From: a virus
IMG/VR virus record: IMGVR_UViG_3300030388_001259
Location: 1-44,806 of that record
Reading direction: 5' to 3' (one strand)
Length of the DNA stretch: 44,806 bases
Position numbers and translations under genes: made by a program. This document shows positions 20,419 through 27,645 of the stretch, piece after piece. The notes under the pieces are model-generated. The model was not told where the DNA came from and made no database searches. It saw only the letters and a program-made list of their open reading frames with translations. Position 1 is the first letter of the stretch. Each line of letters opens with the position of its first letter.

Positions 20419-20820
20419 TCAGGCGGTCGCGGCTTTCGTAAAAAAATTGCGGCGCTTGGCCCCGTGATCGTAGACCTGTGACACAATCCAGACGTAGTTT
20501 GGATCATTCAGGATTTCGGAACAGCGGGCTGGGGAAAACGGTAGCGACTTGCCGCCCATGTCCAGATTGGACCATCCCGTCGTCGCGGAAATGCACAAGG
20601 CAATCTCGCGGCGCTTCATTGGCTCTGGCTTGCGTTCCTTTGGCGGGATTTCAGCCTCTGCCCGGTCAAACTCACGCGCGGCCTGCACCACAACCTCGGC
20701 GTCAAAGCCCAGCATGGTCCAAACGATGTCCAGTTCTTCGCCATGCCCCGGCTCTCGGAGCGTCAAGTCGCTGCCACGTTCGGCAGCAGCGACAACCCCG
20801 TATTGCGTCAGATCAGCCAT
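20419..20820 (-). CDS. Tail assembly chaperone (G-like)
   Basis: 133 aa starting MADLTQYGVVAAAERGSDLT, overlapping the stop of the tail tube gene. It has a mixed alpha/beta first half (GHGEELDIVWTMLGFDAEVV) and a helical second half ending AKRRNFFTKAATA. Seven consecutive T residues (20446-20440) lie in the frame AAT TTT TTT, eight codons before the stop, the arrangement of a programmed -1 frameshift that makes a G-T fusion with the next frame. Position between tail tube and tape measure is diagnostic. Confidence 0.82.
   Translation of the reverse strand: MADLTQYGVVAAAERGSDLTLREPGHGEELDIVWTMLGFDAEVVVQAAREFDRAEAEIPPKERKPEPMKRREIALCISATTGWSNLDMGGKSLPFSPARCSEILNDPNYVWIVSQVYDHGAKRRNFFTKAATA
20440..20446 (-). 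promoter_or_regulatory. Programmed -1 ribosomal frameshift site
   Basis: T TTT TTT with the zero frame AAT TTT TTT. Slipping back one base moves ribosomes into the downstream chaperone frame, which is open from here through 20081 with no stop. Both tRNAs can re-pair on the T-run. The zero-frame stop lies 19-21 nt downstream of the heptamer. Confidence 0.8.
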
Positions 20821-21299
20821 TATGCGAGGGCCGTGGTCACGTCAGCGGCGGATAGTTCGGTCACGCCTGTGTTGAGCATTGCGCTTGTAGAGTAGCCACG
20901 CACGCTGTTGCCGGAAGCATCGCGGAAACGTGCGGACATGAACACGCCGGTTGCAACTTCGCCGTCGCCAGATGCGTAGACCTTCATGATGGTCACGGCT
21001 TCATTCGTGCCGCCAGCCGCCTTGATGATATCAGAACCTGCATCGGTGTCGCGGGTCTGAATGCTGATTGCGACCGTCCCACCGTCTGCTGTGCCTGTGG
21101 TGTGGATCACGCGGCCCTCGGCCAGCAATGGCTCGGAAACGTCGGTTTCTTGGTCGCCCCATTCGCCAAAGGTTACAACACCAATGACCTGTTCAAAGCC
21201 ACCAAGCGTTGCCAGCGCGGCAGCGGTATAGGTCGCTGGTTCGCCCAATGCGACGTAGATTTTCGTTCCTGTGGTATTTTCGAGACCTGCAAGGGCCAT
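20820..21299 (-). CDS. Major tail tube protein
   Basis: 159 aa starting MALAGLENTTGTKIYVALGE, with AAAGGA upstream. The sequence is threonine- and glycine-rich and mostly beta: TLGGFEQVIGVVTFGEWGDQ, HTTGTADGGTVAISIQTRD and AVTIMKVYASGDGEVATGVF. This is the composition and size of siphovirus tail tube subunits, which stack as hexamers around the tape measure. It precedes the assembly chaperones and follows the tail terminator, the canonical order. Confidence 0.82.
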   Translation of the reverse strand: MALAGLENTTGTKIYVALGEPATYTAAALATLGGFEQVIGVVTFGEWGDQETDVSEPLLAEGRVIHTTGTADGGTVAISIQTRDTDAGSDIIKAAGGTNEAVTIMKVYASGDGEVATGVFMSARFRDASGNSVRGYSTSAMLNTGVTELSAADVTTALA

Positions 21300-21327
21300 G
21301 GCGTTGTCCTTTCATGACAATGGGAAA

Positions 21328-21341
21328 CCCCGCAGGCGGGG
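21328..21341. terminator. Short GC hairpin near the moron gene
   Basis: CCCCG-CAGG-CGGGG (extendable to CCCCGC/GCGGGG) lies between AAA on one side and CTAGTTTT on the other, so both strands have a short T-run after the stem. It lies before the major tail tube gene on the late strand and upstream of the plus-strand exported-protein gene. It may isolate the two transcription units; strength is probably modest. Confidence 0.45.
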
Positions 21342-21392
21342 CTAGTTTTGCGGGGGCTTGGAAAGCTGGCCCGATCAGCCCATGTTGGGGGC

Positions 21393-21647
21393 ATGATGAA
21401 AAAATTGATTCTCGCTCTAGGCGTTTTCGCCACGCCCGCGTTGGCGCAGGACGTGGTGGCCTTCAATGGCTACACCGTGACGATCAAATCGGCGTATGAA
21501 GCCGATGCACTCGGCAAGCCGAAGCCCAGCGATAGGGCGATACAGCGGGCGAATGATATTTGCGCGACCGTCGATAAGGTGGCCGAATATGCTTCCGGTG
21601 ATCGTTACGACGAGTTCTGGACGAACTACCTGTTCTTGTGCGTCTAG
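21393..21647 (+). CDS. Small exported protein, candidate moron
   Basis: 84 aa from the ATG at 21393 (21396 also possible), with GGGGG upstream. The N-terminus MMKKLILALGVFATPALAQ is a textbook signal peptide with an ALA-Q cleavage site. The mature part is about 65 residues (DVVAFNGYTVTIKSAYEADA and onward) with Cys57 and Cys83, which could form a disulfide in the periplasm. It runs against the late operon, between the tail terminator and tail tube genes, and meets the former tail to tail (4-nt overlap at 21644-21647). A prophage-expressed periplasmic protein suggests superinfection exclusion or host modification; no family is recognised. Confidence 0.72.
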   Translation: MMKKLILALGVFATPALAQDVVAFNGYTVTIKSAYEADALGKPKPSDRAIQRANDICATVDKVAEYASGDRYDEFWTNYLFLCV

Positions 21648-22042
21648 CCTAGCGGTGCGGCCTCATAGCGAACCATGACGGGCACGCGATACTCTGCGTC
21701 TGCGTTGAAGCCTGCGCGCACGTCCGGCACGTCTGTGATAACAACCACGCCGCCTGGTGCGTCGATCCGCAGCCCCTTGGGGAACAGCGCCGCGATGTCG
21801 TCGGCATAGTCGCTTGCTGCGTTGGCATAGGTGCCTTCGTCCACGCATACCGTGACATCAAGCGCCCCGATTTCGCGCAGGAATGCCCCGCCTGCCAGTA
21901 GGTTATTTTCACGCCGTGCCGATGCAATCTTTACGTCGATATATGGCCGCGCCTGCGTGGTGCCGTTTTCGTGCGCGGCCGGCAGGATATTGGCGACCTC
22001 GATCACAGCCTTCAGCGCGTTGCGGATATTCTTGGTTTTCAT
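21644..22042 (-). CDS. Tail terminator protein
   Basis: 132 aa starting MKTKNIRNALKAVIEVANIL. An N-terminal helix is followed by a beta-alpha core (DVKIASARRENNLL, GALDVTVCVDEGTYANAASD) and ends with EYRVPVMVRYEAAPLG. This resembles gpU-type tail terminators, which cap the tail tube and join it to the head. It overlaps the upstream gene by 4 nt and lies between the gp10-like gene and the tail tube, as in most siphoviruses. Confidence 0.72.
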   Translation of the reverse strand: MKTKNIRNALKAVIEVANILPAAHENGTTQARPYIDVKIASARRENNLLAGGAFLREIGALDVTVCVDEGTYANAASDYADDIAALFPKGLRIDAPGGVVVITDVPDVRAGFNADAEYRVPVMVRYEAAPLG

Positions 22043-22476
22043 TCCAGTTCCGCCCTAACCTTTGCGACTGCACCGTCCATGAAGCCTGACCATCCAAGCG
22101 CCATTTCATCAATCCAGTAAGTGCCGTCTAGACCGTTTGCGCCGTAGTGGACGGGGTGGGCATATGGCGCGGCAGGTCCGCCCCACGAAAACTCGGCGGC
22201 GTCACCCGCCCGCATAGCACCAGCAACAAGGGCGAAACTTTCCTGCCCGGTCTGCGATAGTGCAGATGATCCGTAGAGTGTAGATTGCAGCGATGCGGCC
22301 AAAGGGCCTAGGTCGCGGGGGATAACGCCCCGTTCACGAGTGCCGCCCCGGTTGATACCTGGCGCGATCTTGATGCTTGCCATGGCGTCCGATGTTGCTT
22401 GCGCGATAACTGCGTCCATAACAGCGTCCACCTTGGCCACCCAATCGGGCAGATCGTCATAGGTAAAGACAGTCAC
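22039..22476 (-). CDS. HK97 gp10-like head-tail / neck protein
   Basis: 145 aa starting MTVFTYDDLPDWVAKVDAVM. After an N-terminal helix comes a segment rich in Gly and Arg (APGINRGGTRERGVIPRDLG), then SLQSTLYGSSALSQTG and a final domain with AAPYAHPVHYGANGLDGTYW. The PYAxPVHYG pattern is common in gp10-type neck components, which bridge connector and tail. It overlaps its neighbours by ATGA on both sides. Confidence 0.72.
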   Translation of the reverse strand: MTVFTYDDLPDWVAKVDAVMDAVIAQATSDAMASIKIAPGINRGGTRERGVIPRDLGPLAASLQSTLYGSSALSQTGQESFALVAGAMRAGDAAEFSWGGPAAPYAHPVHYGANGLDGTYWIDEMALGWSGFMDGAVAKVRAELE

Positions 22477-23540
22477 ATTGCGGCCCTTATGCGCGCCAGT
22501 TCTTCCGGTGTCAGGCGCGATTTAAGCCCCTTCACGGCATCAACTCGGATGCGTAGGTGACAGCGGCAGTTGATCACGTCCCCAGCCGGTGCGCCTAGCC
22601 CTGTGTCGCCGGGGAACCGCAGCATTGCGCCAGTGACAGGCGAAACGAATGGCTGACCGTATGGCTGCACCGCACTATCTAAGGCGCGATGGCTGTCGCG
22701 GGTAAACTTGTCTGCGCTGGCATCCCAAGCGACGGATATTTGGTCTAGGCGCAACTGGCCCCGTTCAATCGCCTGCTTGATGCCGATATCCTGCCCAGCG
22801 TGCAGACTGCCTAGCAATTCCGTGCGTGCAATCGTTTCGCCCCGGTCGCGCAACATACGCGCCGCCATTGCGCGGTTCATCTTGTCCCGCGTGGCTTCCG
22901 GCACTGGCCTGCCTGTTTCGATAGCGGCCTCCACCGATGCGTCAAACCGCTTGTCGCGGGTCTTGCGGGTCAGGTAATTCCGCAGTCCGTCCGGGTCGCC
23001 GTTGGCAAGTTCAGCCTGCGCCGTCATTAGCCAGTCAATCCGCTGGCTGTTTAGCCCGATCATGCCACCTTCGCGGCGTCCGGTTGCCCGGTTAATGCGC
23101 CCGACCAGATCCAGCGCGACCTTGCGCGGGGCTGCGTCCGTTTCCATTGCGCGGGACAGTCCTGACATGGTGCCTTCGCGGACGCTTTCGCTAATTTCCA
23201 CGATGCGCTGCGATGAATACTTGGCCAGCACGTCAGCCGCCCTAGGGTTGGCCGCGTCGAACCGGCCCGTGACCGTGTTGCGCGGGGCAAGGCGCTTTAG
23301 TTCGTCAATAGCGTGGTCGCCGCCTGTAAGGACCGCCTGACGCAGTAGATCGTCCAGCGGGCGGAAGTATGACGCTTCGAGATTAAGCGCCTCTAGCACC
23401 CCTTGCACGTCGCCTCTGGCGATTGCCGCCTCAACCCGTGCCAGTGTGATTTCGCTGCGAATGGCTGCGATGGCGTCAAAGAACGCTTTGCGCGCGGCTG
23501 GCTCTAGATCGTCCACCAGTTGTGCAAGCGTTTTGGCCAT
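22473..23540 (-). CDS. Mu gpF-like minor head protein
   Basis: 355 aa. The C-terminal motif GDVINCRCHLRIRV (about 320-333) with the preceding DKFTRDSHRALDSAVQPYG and FVSPVTGAMLRFPGD is the signature of the Mu gpF family of minor head or head-morphogenesis proteins. The N-terminal 200 residues are helical (LARVEAAIARGDVQGVLEAL). Such proteins are packaged in small numbers near the portal. Here the gene lies among connector and neck genes rather than next to the portal gene, which is a less common order. Confidence 0.88.
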   Translation of the reverse strand: MAKTLAQLVDDLEPAARKAFFDAIAAIRSEITLARVEAAIARGDVQGVLEALNLEASYFRPLDDLLRQAVLTGGDHAIDELKRLAPRNTVTGRFDAANPRAADVLAKYSSQRIVEISESVREGTMSGLSRAMETDAAPRKVALDLVGRINRATGRREGGMIGLNSQRIDWLMTAQAELANGDPDGLRNYLTRKTRDKRFDASVEAAIETGRPVPEATRDKMNRAMAARMLRDRGETIARTELLGSLHAGQDIGIKQAIERGQLRLDQISVAWDASADKFTRDSHRALDSAVQPYGQPFVSPVTGAMLRFPGDTGLGAPAGDVINCRCHLRIRVDAVKGLKSRLTPEELARIRAAM

Positions 23541-23543
23541 TGG

Positions 23544-23627
23544 CTACTTCCCCGCAAATTTGCAGAAGGCAAACCCGATGATGAACCATAGCGTGTTGCT
23601 GTTGAAGATGGCCCAAGCGATATCCAT
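23544..23627 (-). CDS. 27-aa membrane peptide
   Basis: An ORF of 27 codons from the ATG at 23627, preceded by GAGAGGAG at good spacing. It encodes MDIAWAIFNSNTLWFIIGFA and then FCKFAGK, almost entirely one transmembrane helix. Its stop lies 3 nt before the ATG of the gpF-like gene. The strong ribosome binding site and hydrophobic composition support translation. Function unknown. Confidence 0.55.
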   Translation of the reverse strand: MDIAWAIFNSNTLWFIIGFAFCKFAGK

Positions 23628-23779
23628 GATCTGCTCCTCTCAACGCCAGAGACCCCGCTGGGTGCAGGGCTTGGCGGTCGGTGATGTGGTGGGTGGTTCG
23701 CGGGCGGCACCATATTGGCAACCAGCCCGCAGCGGTCACCCTATCGGGGCCGTACCTGAAGCCGTTTATAATCTGTAAA

Positions 23780-23965
23780 CTAGGCGGGGTCAAATCTCAC
23801 TATACCCCAAGATAGTTGGGTGTAGTTTTCGGCTGACTGACCGTCGGGGGCCTGCAATTGTGAAACAACATAGCCCAGATCAACGTCGCATTCGATTGCG
23901 TCGGGCTTTAAAACGCCGTCACACGTAACGATCCCAGCCTGCTCTTTGGGATAATATTTTGTCAT
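23780..23965 (-). CDS. Small acidic protein, unknown
   Basis: 61 aa from the ATG at 23965 with GGAGGTGA just upstream. Sequence: MTKYYPKEQAGIVTCDGVLK, then AIECDVDLGYVVSQLQAPDG and SWGIVRFDPA. It is beta-rich with two cysteines and lies in the connector region between head-completion genes and the gpF-like gene. A minor head or decoration role is possible. The 150 bp between it and the 27-aa ORF contain no convincing gene. Confidence 0.6.
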   Translation of the reverse strand: MTKYYPKEQAGIVTCDGVLKPDAIECDVDLGYVVSQLQAPDGQSAENYTQLSWGIVRFDPA

Positions 23966-23969
23966 CAAG

Positions 23970-24116
23970 TCACCTCCTGCAATACCGTATCCTATACCAT
24001 GCGACCGTGAAGCCCAGCAGGAACGCGGCCTCCACCATTTGCGTGATTTGGTCTATCGCCTGTTGCCGCTGTGCTTCGGGCAATGCTGCGATGTCGTCTA
24101 GGATGGTGCGTGGCAG
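23970..24116 (-). CDS. Small ORF with transmembrane C-terminus, start unclear
   Basis: An open frame of about 48 codons (LPRTILDDIAALPEAQRQQA, then IDQITQMVEAAFLLGFTVAW and YRIRYCRR). It looks like a real protein: a charged helix, a hydrophobic helix and a basic end. There is no ATG, GTG or TTG at the proper place. AGGAG lies 7 nt before a CTG at 24116, so a CTG start, or an internal ATG making a 22-aa peptide, must be assumed. Its stop codon overlaps the Shine-Dalgarno of the next gene. Confidence 0.4.
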   Translation of the reverse strand: MPRTILDDIAALPEAQRQQAIDQITQMVEAAFLLGFTVAWYRIRYCRR

Positions 24117-24126
24117 GCGTTCGCTC

Positions 24127-24501
24127 CTATGACTGGACTTGGAGCGAATACATAAGGTCTGCGCCGCCCGGCTGCAACGGCATCACGTTTTTGATGGCCC
24201 GCGTCTTGCCGTTCAGCGTAACCCGGTCCTGCGAGGTTGGCACAACGCCCTGCCCTGCCGCGACCAGTAGTTTAACGTCCGTCGCGTCGATCATTGAGGC
24301 GTTGCGTTCCATGACGGAAAACTCGGACACAAGCGCGTTGACCGTGAATGTCTGGTCCGGCCCGATTGTCGGGTCATAGCTTGGCCCGGTCGTTTCGCCT
24401 GCGCGGATGATCGTGACCGTTAGCGGCCCGTCGCCCACGGCTGCGGAACCTTCGGCCAAGGCTGCGGCAATCTCTGCGGCTAGGGTGCTGGCGTTGGTCA
24501 T
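24127..24501 (-). CDS. Head-tail joining protein
   Basis: 124 aa starting MTNASTLAAEIAAALAEGSA. After a helical N-terminus the protein is beta-rich (GPLTVTIIRAGETTGPSYDP, DVKLLVAAGQGVVPTSQDRV, TRAIKNVMPLQPGGADLMYS). This pattern, with VxxSQDRVTLNGKTxxI, is typical of small head-tail joining or stopper proteins. It overlaps the upstream connector gene by ATGA (24498-24501). Confidence 0.68.
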   Translation of the reverse strand: MTNASTLAAEIAAALAEGSAAVGDGPLTVTIIRAGETTGPSYDPTIGPDQTFTVNALVSEFSVMERNASMIDATDVKLLVAAGQGVVPTSQDRVTLNGKTRAIKNVMPLQPGGADLMYSLQVQS

Positions 24502-24878
24502 ATGACGTAAATTCCAAGCCCCATCACGCCAGTCGGCACGAGTAGCGCGTCAATCATCGGCGACATGGGGCGCATGGCGTCAACGCCTGTAATGCCAGTG
24601 GACACAACGTCCCATTCAATCTTGTCCACCTTGGTCAACACTTTGGCCTGACCCGGTGTGTATGTCTGGTTCCAGAATCCCGGTGTCTCCAACTCATAGG
24701 TCGCGGCAATGTATGTTGCCTCGTCCTTAGCGGCCTCTGGGATGCCCGTATGGCGCAAAGTCCGTGCGCGGATGTAGTCTGACGCCCGCACAAGCGCCTG
24801 TGCGCTGGCAGGCTCGTCTGCGACGGTCTGGCCACGTTCTGCGGCGTAGGCGATCCAGTCAGTAACGGTTGCGGTCAT
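24498..24878 (-). CDS. Head-tail connector (gp6-like adaptor)
   Basis: 126 aa starting MTATVTDWIAYAAERGQTVA. Residues EPASAQALVRASDYIRARTL and DEATYIAATYELETPGFWNQ match the helical adaptor family (often annotated DnaT-like or gp6-like), which binds under the portal. It ends SPMIDALLVPTGVMGLGIYV. It lies directly after the capsid genes and before the joining protein, the expected slot. Confidence 0.75.
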   Translation of the reverse strand: MTATVTDWIAYAAERGQTVADEPASAQALVRASDYIRARTLRHTGIPEAAKDEATYIAATYELETPGFWNQTYTPGQAKVLTKVDKIEWDVVSTGITGVDAMRPMSPMIDALLVPTGVMGLGIYVI

Positions 24879-24905
24879 GGATCAAGCCTTTCTGATGTTG
24901 CGGGC

Positions 24906-24922
24906 GGGGCCATTACAGCCCC
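24906..24922. other. GC-rich hairpin after capsid genes
   Basis: GGGGC-CATTACA-GCCCC, extendable with a bulge by flanking GC bases. It falls between the 60-aa gene that follows the major capsid gene and the connector gene. No T-run follows. It may protect the abundant capsid mRNA end or partly terminate so that capsid protein exceeds connector protein. Confidence 0.4.
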
Positions 24923-24931
24923 GCGCCAGTG

Positions 24932-25114
24932 TCACTTGTCGGATTTAGAAGCGGCCTTGGCTTCGGCTTTCGCCACTAGCAGGCCATCCGCGATCCAGCT
25001 TTGAACGCCTTCGTTCTTGGCCGCGTCATTGCCCAGATCGACGGTTTCGCCGGGGGCAATCTCGGTGCCGTCAGGCAGGATCAGCCGCGTGCTTTGCGCG
25101 TCAAACTTGGCCAT
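24932..25114 (-). CDS. Small protein following the capsid gene
   Basis: 60 aa starting MAKFDAQSTRLILPDGTEIA. The first half is a beta hairpin-like sequence (GETVDLGNDAAKNEGVQSWI) and the end is lysine-rich (AKAEAKAASKSDK). Its ATG lies 4 nt after the major capsid stop. Small proteins here are often minor capsid or connector cofactors. No family is recognised. Confidence 0.62.
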   Translation of the reverse strand: MAKFDAQSTRLILPDGTEIAPGETVDLGNDAAKNEGVQSWIADGLLVAKAEAKAASKSDK

Positions 25115-25117
25115 GAC

Positions 25118-26026
25118 TTACAGGCCAGTCTTGTAGCGAATTGCACCCGGCGTGCGGATGTTGATCGGAGCAAAGCGGAACATGCCCGGCACGTTGATCT
25201 GCAAGCCGACAGGCTGCGGCGCGAGAAAGCGCAGCGGCATTGGCATGTGCATCTTAACGACGGACGGGTCACGCTTATAGGCCACCATCTTGCCAGTGAG
25301 GCGGTGCGTTGCCACGATGGTCAGCGGCTGGCCGGTCATCGCGGTGTAGACGTTCGACTGCTGGATGAATTGCAGCACAGTCATCGAACTATCTGCCGAG
25401 ATTTGGCGGGTGGCAATGTCGCCATACTGCGCCAGCGGCAACAGCAGGGTGTCGGCCATTTCCACGCCGTTCGTCGCGGTCATGATGCTGGTAAGCGTGC
25501 CGTTCACCTCGGCCAAGATTTCCTGCGGCGTGGAAAGCGCAAAGGTCTTGGATGCGGCTGCGGTCGTGATGCCTGTGGTATTTAACAGGCCCTGAACGCC
25601 AAGCTGTGTATCGCCAACGAAAGCGACTTCATCCACAAGCTGCTGAAACGCCATGTTGGCAGCTTCGGCACCGTCTGCGGACAGGTTTTGACCCAGCATC
25701 TGCGCTTGGCCAATCTCTGTGACAGAAAAGCTATAGCCGATGCCTGCGTCATTGACGCCTGCCTCGAACTTCTGGCGCAGAACGTCAACGAGGGGGATGT
25801 CATCCGCCTTGCCGTTCATGAATTTCGCCTTGCCTACGCTGTCCTGCGAGAAGTGCGTGACAGATGCGGCAAACGGGTTAGCCGATGTATCGACTGGGAT
25901 CAACTCGGCGTAACGAATAGCGGGGTATTTCCGCTTCAGAACGCCGGTTTCAATGTGGGATTGCTGAGATACAGCGAAGGCCAGCGCGGCCTGTGCGGCA
26001 TCGCGGGGGTTAACTTGCATGGTCAT
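25118..26026 (-). CDS. Major capsid protein (DUF2184-like, HK97 fold)
   Basis: 302 aa with AGGAGG upstream. The protein starts MTMQVNPRDAAQAALAFAVS. It contains ELIPVDTSANPFAASVTHFS, a long helix region (ADGAEAANMAFQQLVDEVAF), VQGLLNTTGITTAA and a C-terminal domain with DTLLLPLAQYGDIATRQIS and TPGAIRYKTGL. These features match the DUF2184 group of HK97-fold capsid proteins, usually found with DUF2213 protease/scaffold and DUF2190 proteins as here. There is no N-terminal delta-domain, so scaffolding must come from the upstream gene. Confidence 0.9.
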   Translation of the reverse strand: MTMQVNPRDAAQAALAFAVSQQSHIETGVLKRKYPAIRYAELIPVDTSANPFAASVTHFSQDSVGKAKFMNGKADDIPLVDVLRQKFEAGVNDAGIGYSFSVTEIGQAQMLGQNLSADGAEAANMAFQQLVDEVAFVGDTQLGVQGLLNTTGITTAAASKTFALSTPQEILAEVNGTLTSIMTATNGVEMADTLLLPLAQYGDIATRQISADSSMTVLQFIQQSNVYTAMTGQPLTIVATHRLTGKMVAYKRDPSVVKMHMPMPLRFLAPQPVGLQINVPGMFRFAPINIRTPGAIRYKTGL

Positions 26027-26040
26027 GTCAGTGAGCCTCC

Positions 26041-26484
26041 TTAGCCCAGGTAAACGCGAACGAGCGCGCCGTCAGCGGCTGTGGTTTCAAACTTAGCGCC
26101 GGGAATGGCGACGATACCAGCGGCCACTGCTTTAGCGCCTACTGCGCCTGTGGCAGTCGTGAAGGTCACGGTGCTTGCCGGGGTGACAGCGCTGTCAGCC
26201 GTTACCCAGATCGTGCCTTTGCGCATAACGCCAGCAACTTCGCCAACGGCGTAGAGGTCAGCGGAGCGGGTCTTGTCGGCAATGGTGATGCCTTGGTAGC
26301 CGGTGCCGCCCAGCTTGGCGGAACCGTCAGCAGTGCCTGCGCCCACGGCCAAGCCGAAAGCAACGGAGGCAGTTTCGATCACGCGGGACGATACGTCACG
26401 AGCGTTCGACAGGTCGGCCTGCATACCGGGATAGCCTTTGGCCATATCGGTTGCGTAGGTGCCTTGAAAATCAGCGATTGGCAT
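26041..26484 (-). CDS. DUF2190-like capsid decoration / head protein
   Basis: 147 aa with GGAGG upstream. The sequence is alanine/threonine/glycine-rich and beta-structured: SRVIETASVAFGLAVGAGTA, GTIWVTADSAVTPASTVTF and a final GAKFETTAADGALVRVYLG. The closing pattern xxGxLVxVxL and size fit the DUF2190 group found beside DUF2184 capsids; such proteins probably stabilise the shell as trimers. It lies between the protease and capsid genes. Confidence 0.75.
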   Translation of the reverse strand: MPIADFQGTYATDMAKGYPGMQADLSNARDVSSRVIETASVAFGLAVGAGTADGSAKLGGTGYQGITIADKTRSADLYAVGEVAGVMRKGTIWVTADSAVTPASTVTFTTATGAVGAKAVAAGIVAIPGAKFETTAADGALVRVYLG

Positions 26485-26487
26485 TGG

Positions 26488-27621
26488 TTAAGCCTCCTTT
26501 GCTGGCTTGGACATCCAAGCGTTAGACAGGTCAGCGTCACGCGCATCATATGCGGCGTCCAGCGTAACAACTTTCGGCGCGGTCTTTGCATCACCAATGG
26601 CCTTTGCCACGGGGTCTGCGCCTTCAGCAGCGTCGGCCAGTGCGTCAAAGCGGGCCACGATGTAGGCGTCCGGCTTGTCTGCCATGGCATCGCCCAGCTT
26701 GGCGACAACAACAGCCTTGCGGATTGCCGCGTCGGATAGGCCAGCGGTCGCAACGTCAGCGTCGATGGTCTTTGCAACTGCGATCAGGTCAGCACGATCA
26801 GCAACGCGTTTGTCTAGATCGGCGTCAGAAAGCACCTTGGCCTCGGCGGCATCGCGTGCGGCGTCAGCTACAGCGATTTCTGCGTCCTTAGCTGCGATAG
26901 CCGTGGCGTGCGCGGTTTGTGCGTCAGTCAGAGCCTTGGCCTGCGCCGCCTTGAACGCTTCGATTTTTGGTGCATCGGCGATTGCGACTTGTGCCGCCTG
27001 ATCGCCCAGCACCACAGTTTGCAGAGTGTCAGCCATTGGGCTTCCTTTCATGTCTGCTGCGGAAATAGGGCTTGCACCCCAGGTGGCCGCACTGTCGCCA
27101 ATGCGGAACTCTTCGCCAGCTCTGCCCATCGGGCAGAGGGCTACGTGGTTGATCCGGATTGACCGCTGAACCGCGTCATATGCTTGACCGTCTTCGGTAA
27201 TTCCGGGAGTGTGATCTAACTGGCATGTGTAACCAGCGGACAGGCCGCGCATCGCGCCGCTTTCAACGGCAGCAACGGCGGCGGCGTCCTTTACGATAAG
27301 CGGCAGTTTTAGCTTGCCGTCGATCCACTGAGCCTCTGTGCTGACTTCACCCTTGCCAAGATCAGCAACGTTGGTCGCGTCAACAAACACATCGGGATGG
27401 TTCATGGTGATTGGCGCGTGGCTGTAGGTCTGGACGCTGGCGGGCGACATAACCTCATCTTGCGGGCGATAAACGCGGATGACCGCCTTATCTGGTATTC
27501 CAATCTCAGAACCAGCGTAAAATTGAATGCCGGAACGAGCGATGTATGCATCAGCAATCAAGTAGCCGTCAGCAGTTTTGCGCGTCCCCATAAGGGGCGC
27601 GACATCGGAAAACTTGATCAT
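26488..27621 (-). CDS. Prohead protease / scaffold (DUF2213-like)
   Basis: 377 aa. Residues 1-160 form the protease-like domain: KTADGYLIADAYIARSGIQF, RPQDEVMSPASVQTYSHAPI with the TMNHP motif after it, and RGLSAGYTCQLDH with the serine of the GLSAGY motif. The rest (about 190-377) is a long alanine-rich helical scaffold region (AIAAKDAEIAVADAARDAAE). Fusion of protease and scaffold in one gene is usual for DUF2213 proteins. It should direct capsid assembly and then be degraded or released. Confidence 0.85.
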   Translation of the reverse strand: MIKFSDVAPLMGTRKTADGYLIADAYIARSGIQFYAGSEIGIPDKAVIRVYRPQDEVMSPASVQTYSHAPITMNHPDVFVDATNVADLGKGEVSTEAQWIDGKLKLPLIVKDAAAVAAVESGAMRGLSAGYTCQLDHTPGITEDGQAYDAVQRSIRINHVALCPMGRAGEEFRIGDSAATWGASPISAADMKGSPMADTLQTVVLGDQAAQVAIADAPKIEAFKAAQAKALTDAQTAHATAIAAKDAEIAVADAARDAAEAKVLSDADLDKRVADRADLIAVAKTIDADVATAGLSDAAIRKAVVVAKLGDAMADKPDAYIVARFDALADAAEGADPVAKAIGDAKTAPKVVTLDAAYDARDADLSNAWMSKPAKEA

Positions 27622-27645
27622 GGTAGTGGGCCTTTCCTTTGGAGC

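Noticed and set aside
23641-23779. A proline-rich gene on the minus strand in this gap
   Set aside because: The frames are Pro/His/Arg-rich, conflict with the 27-aa ORF and lack a start with a ribosome binding site. I see no convincing feature here.
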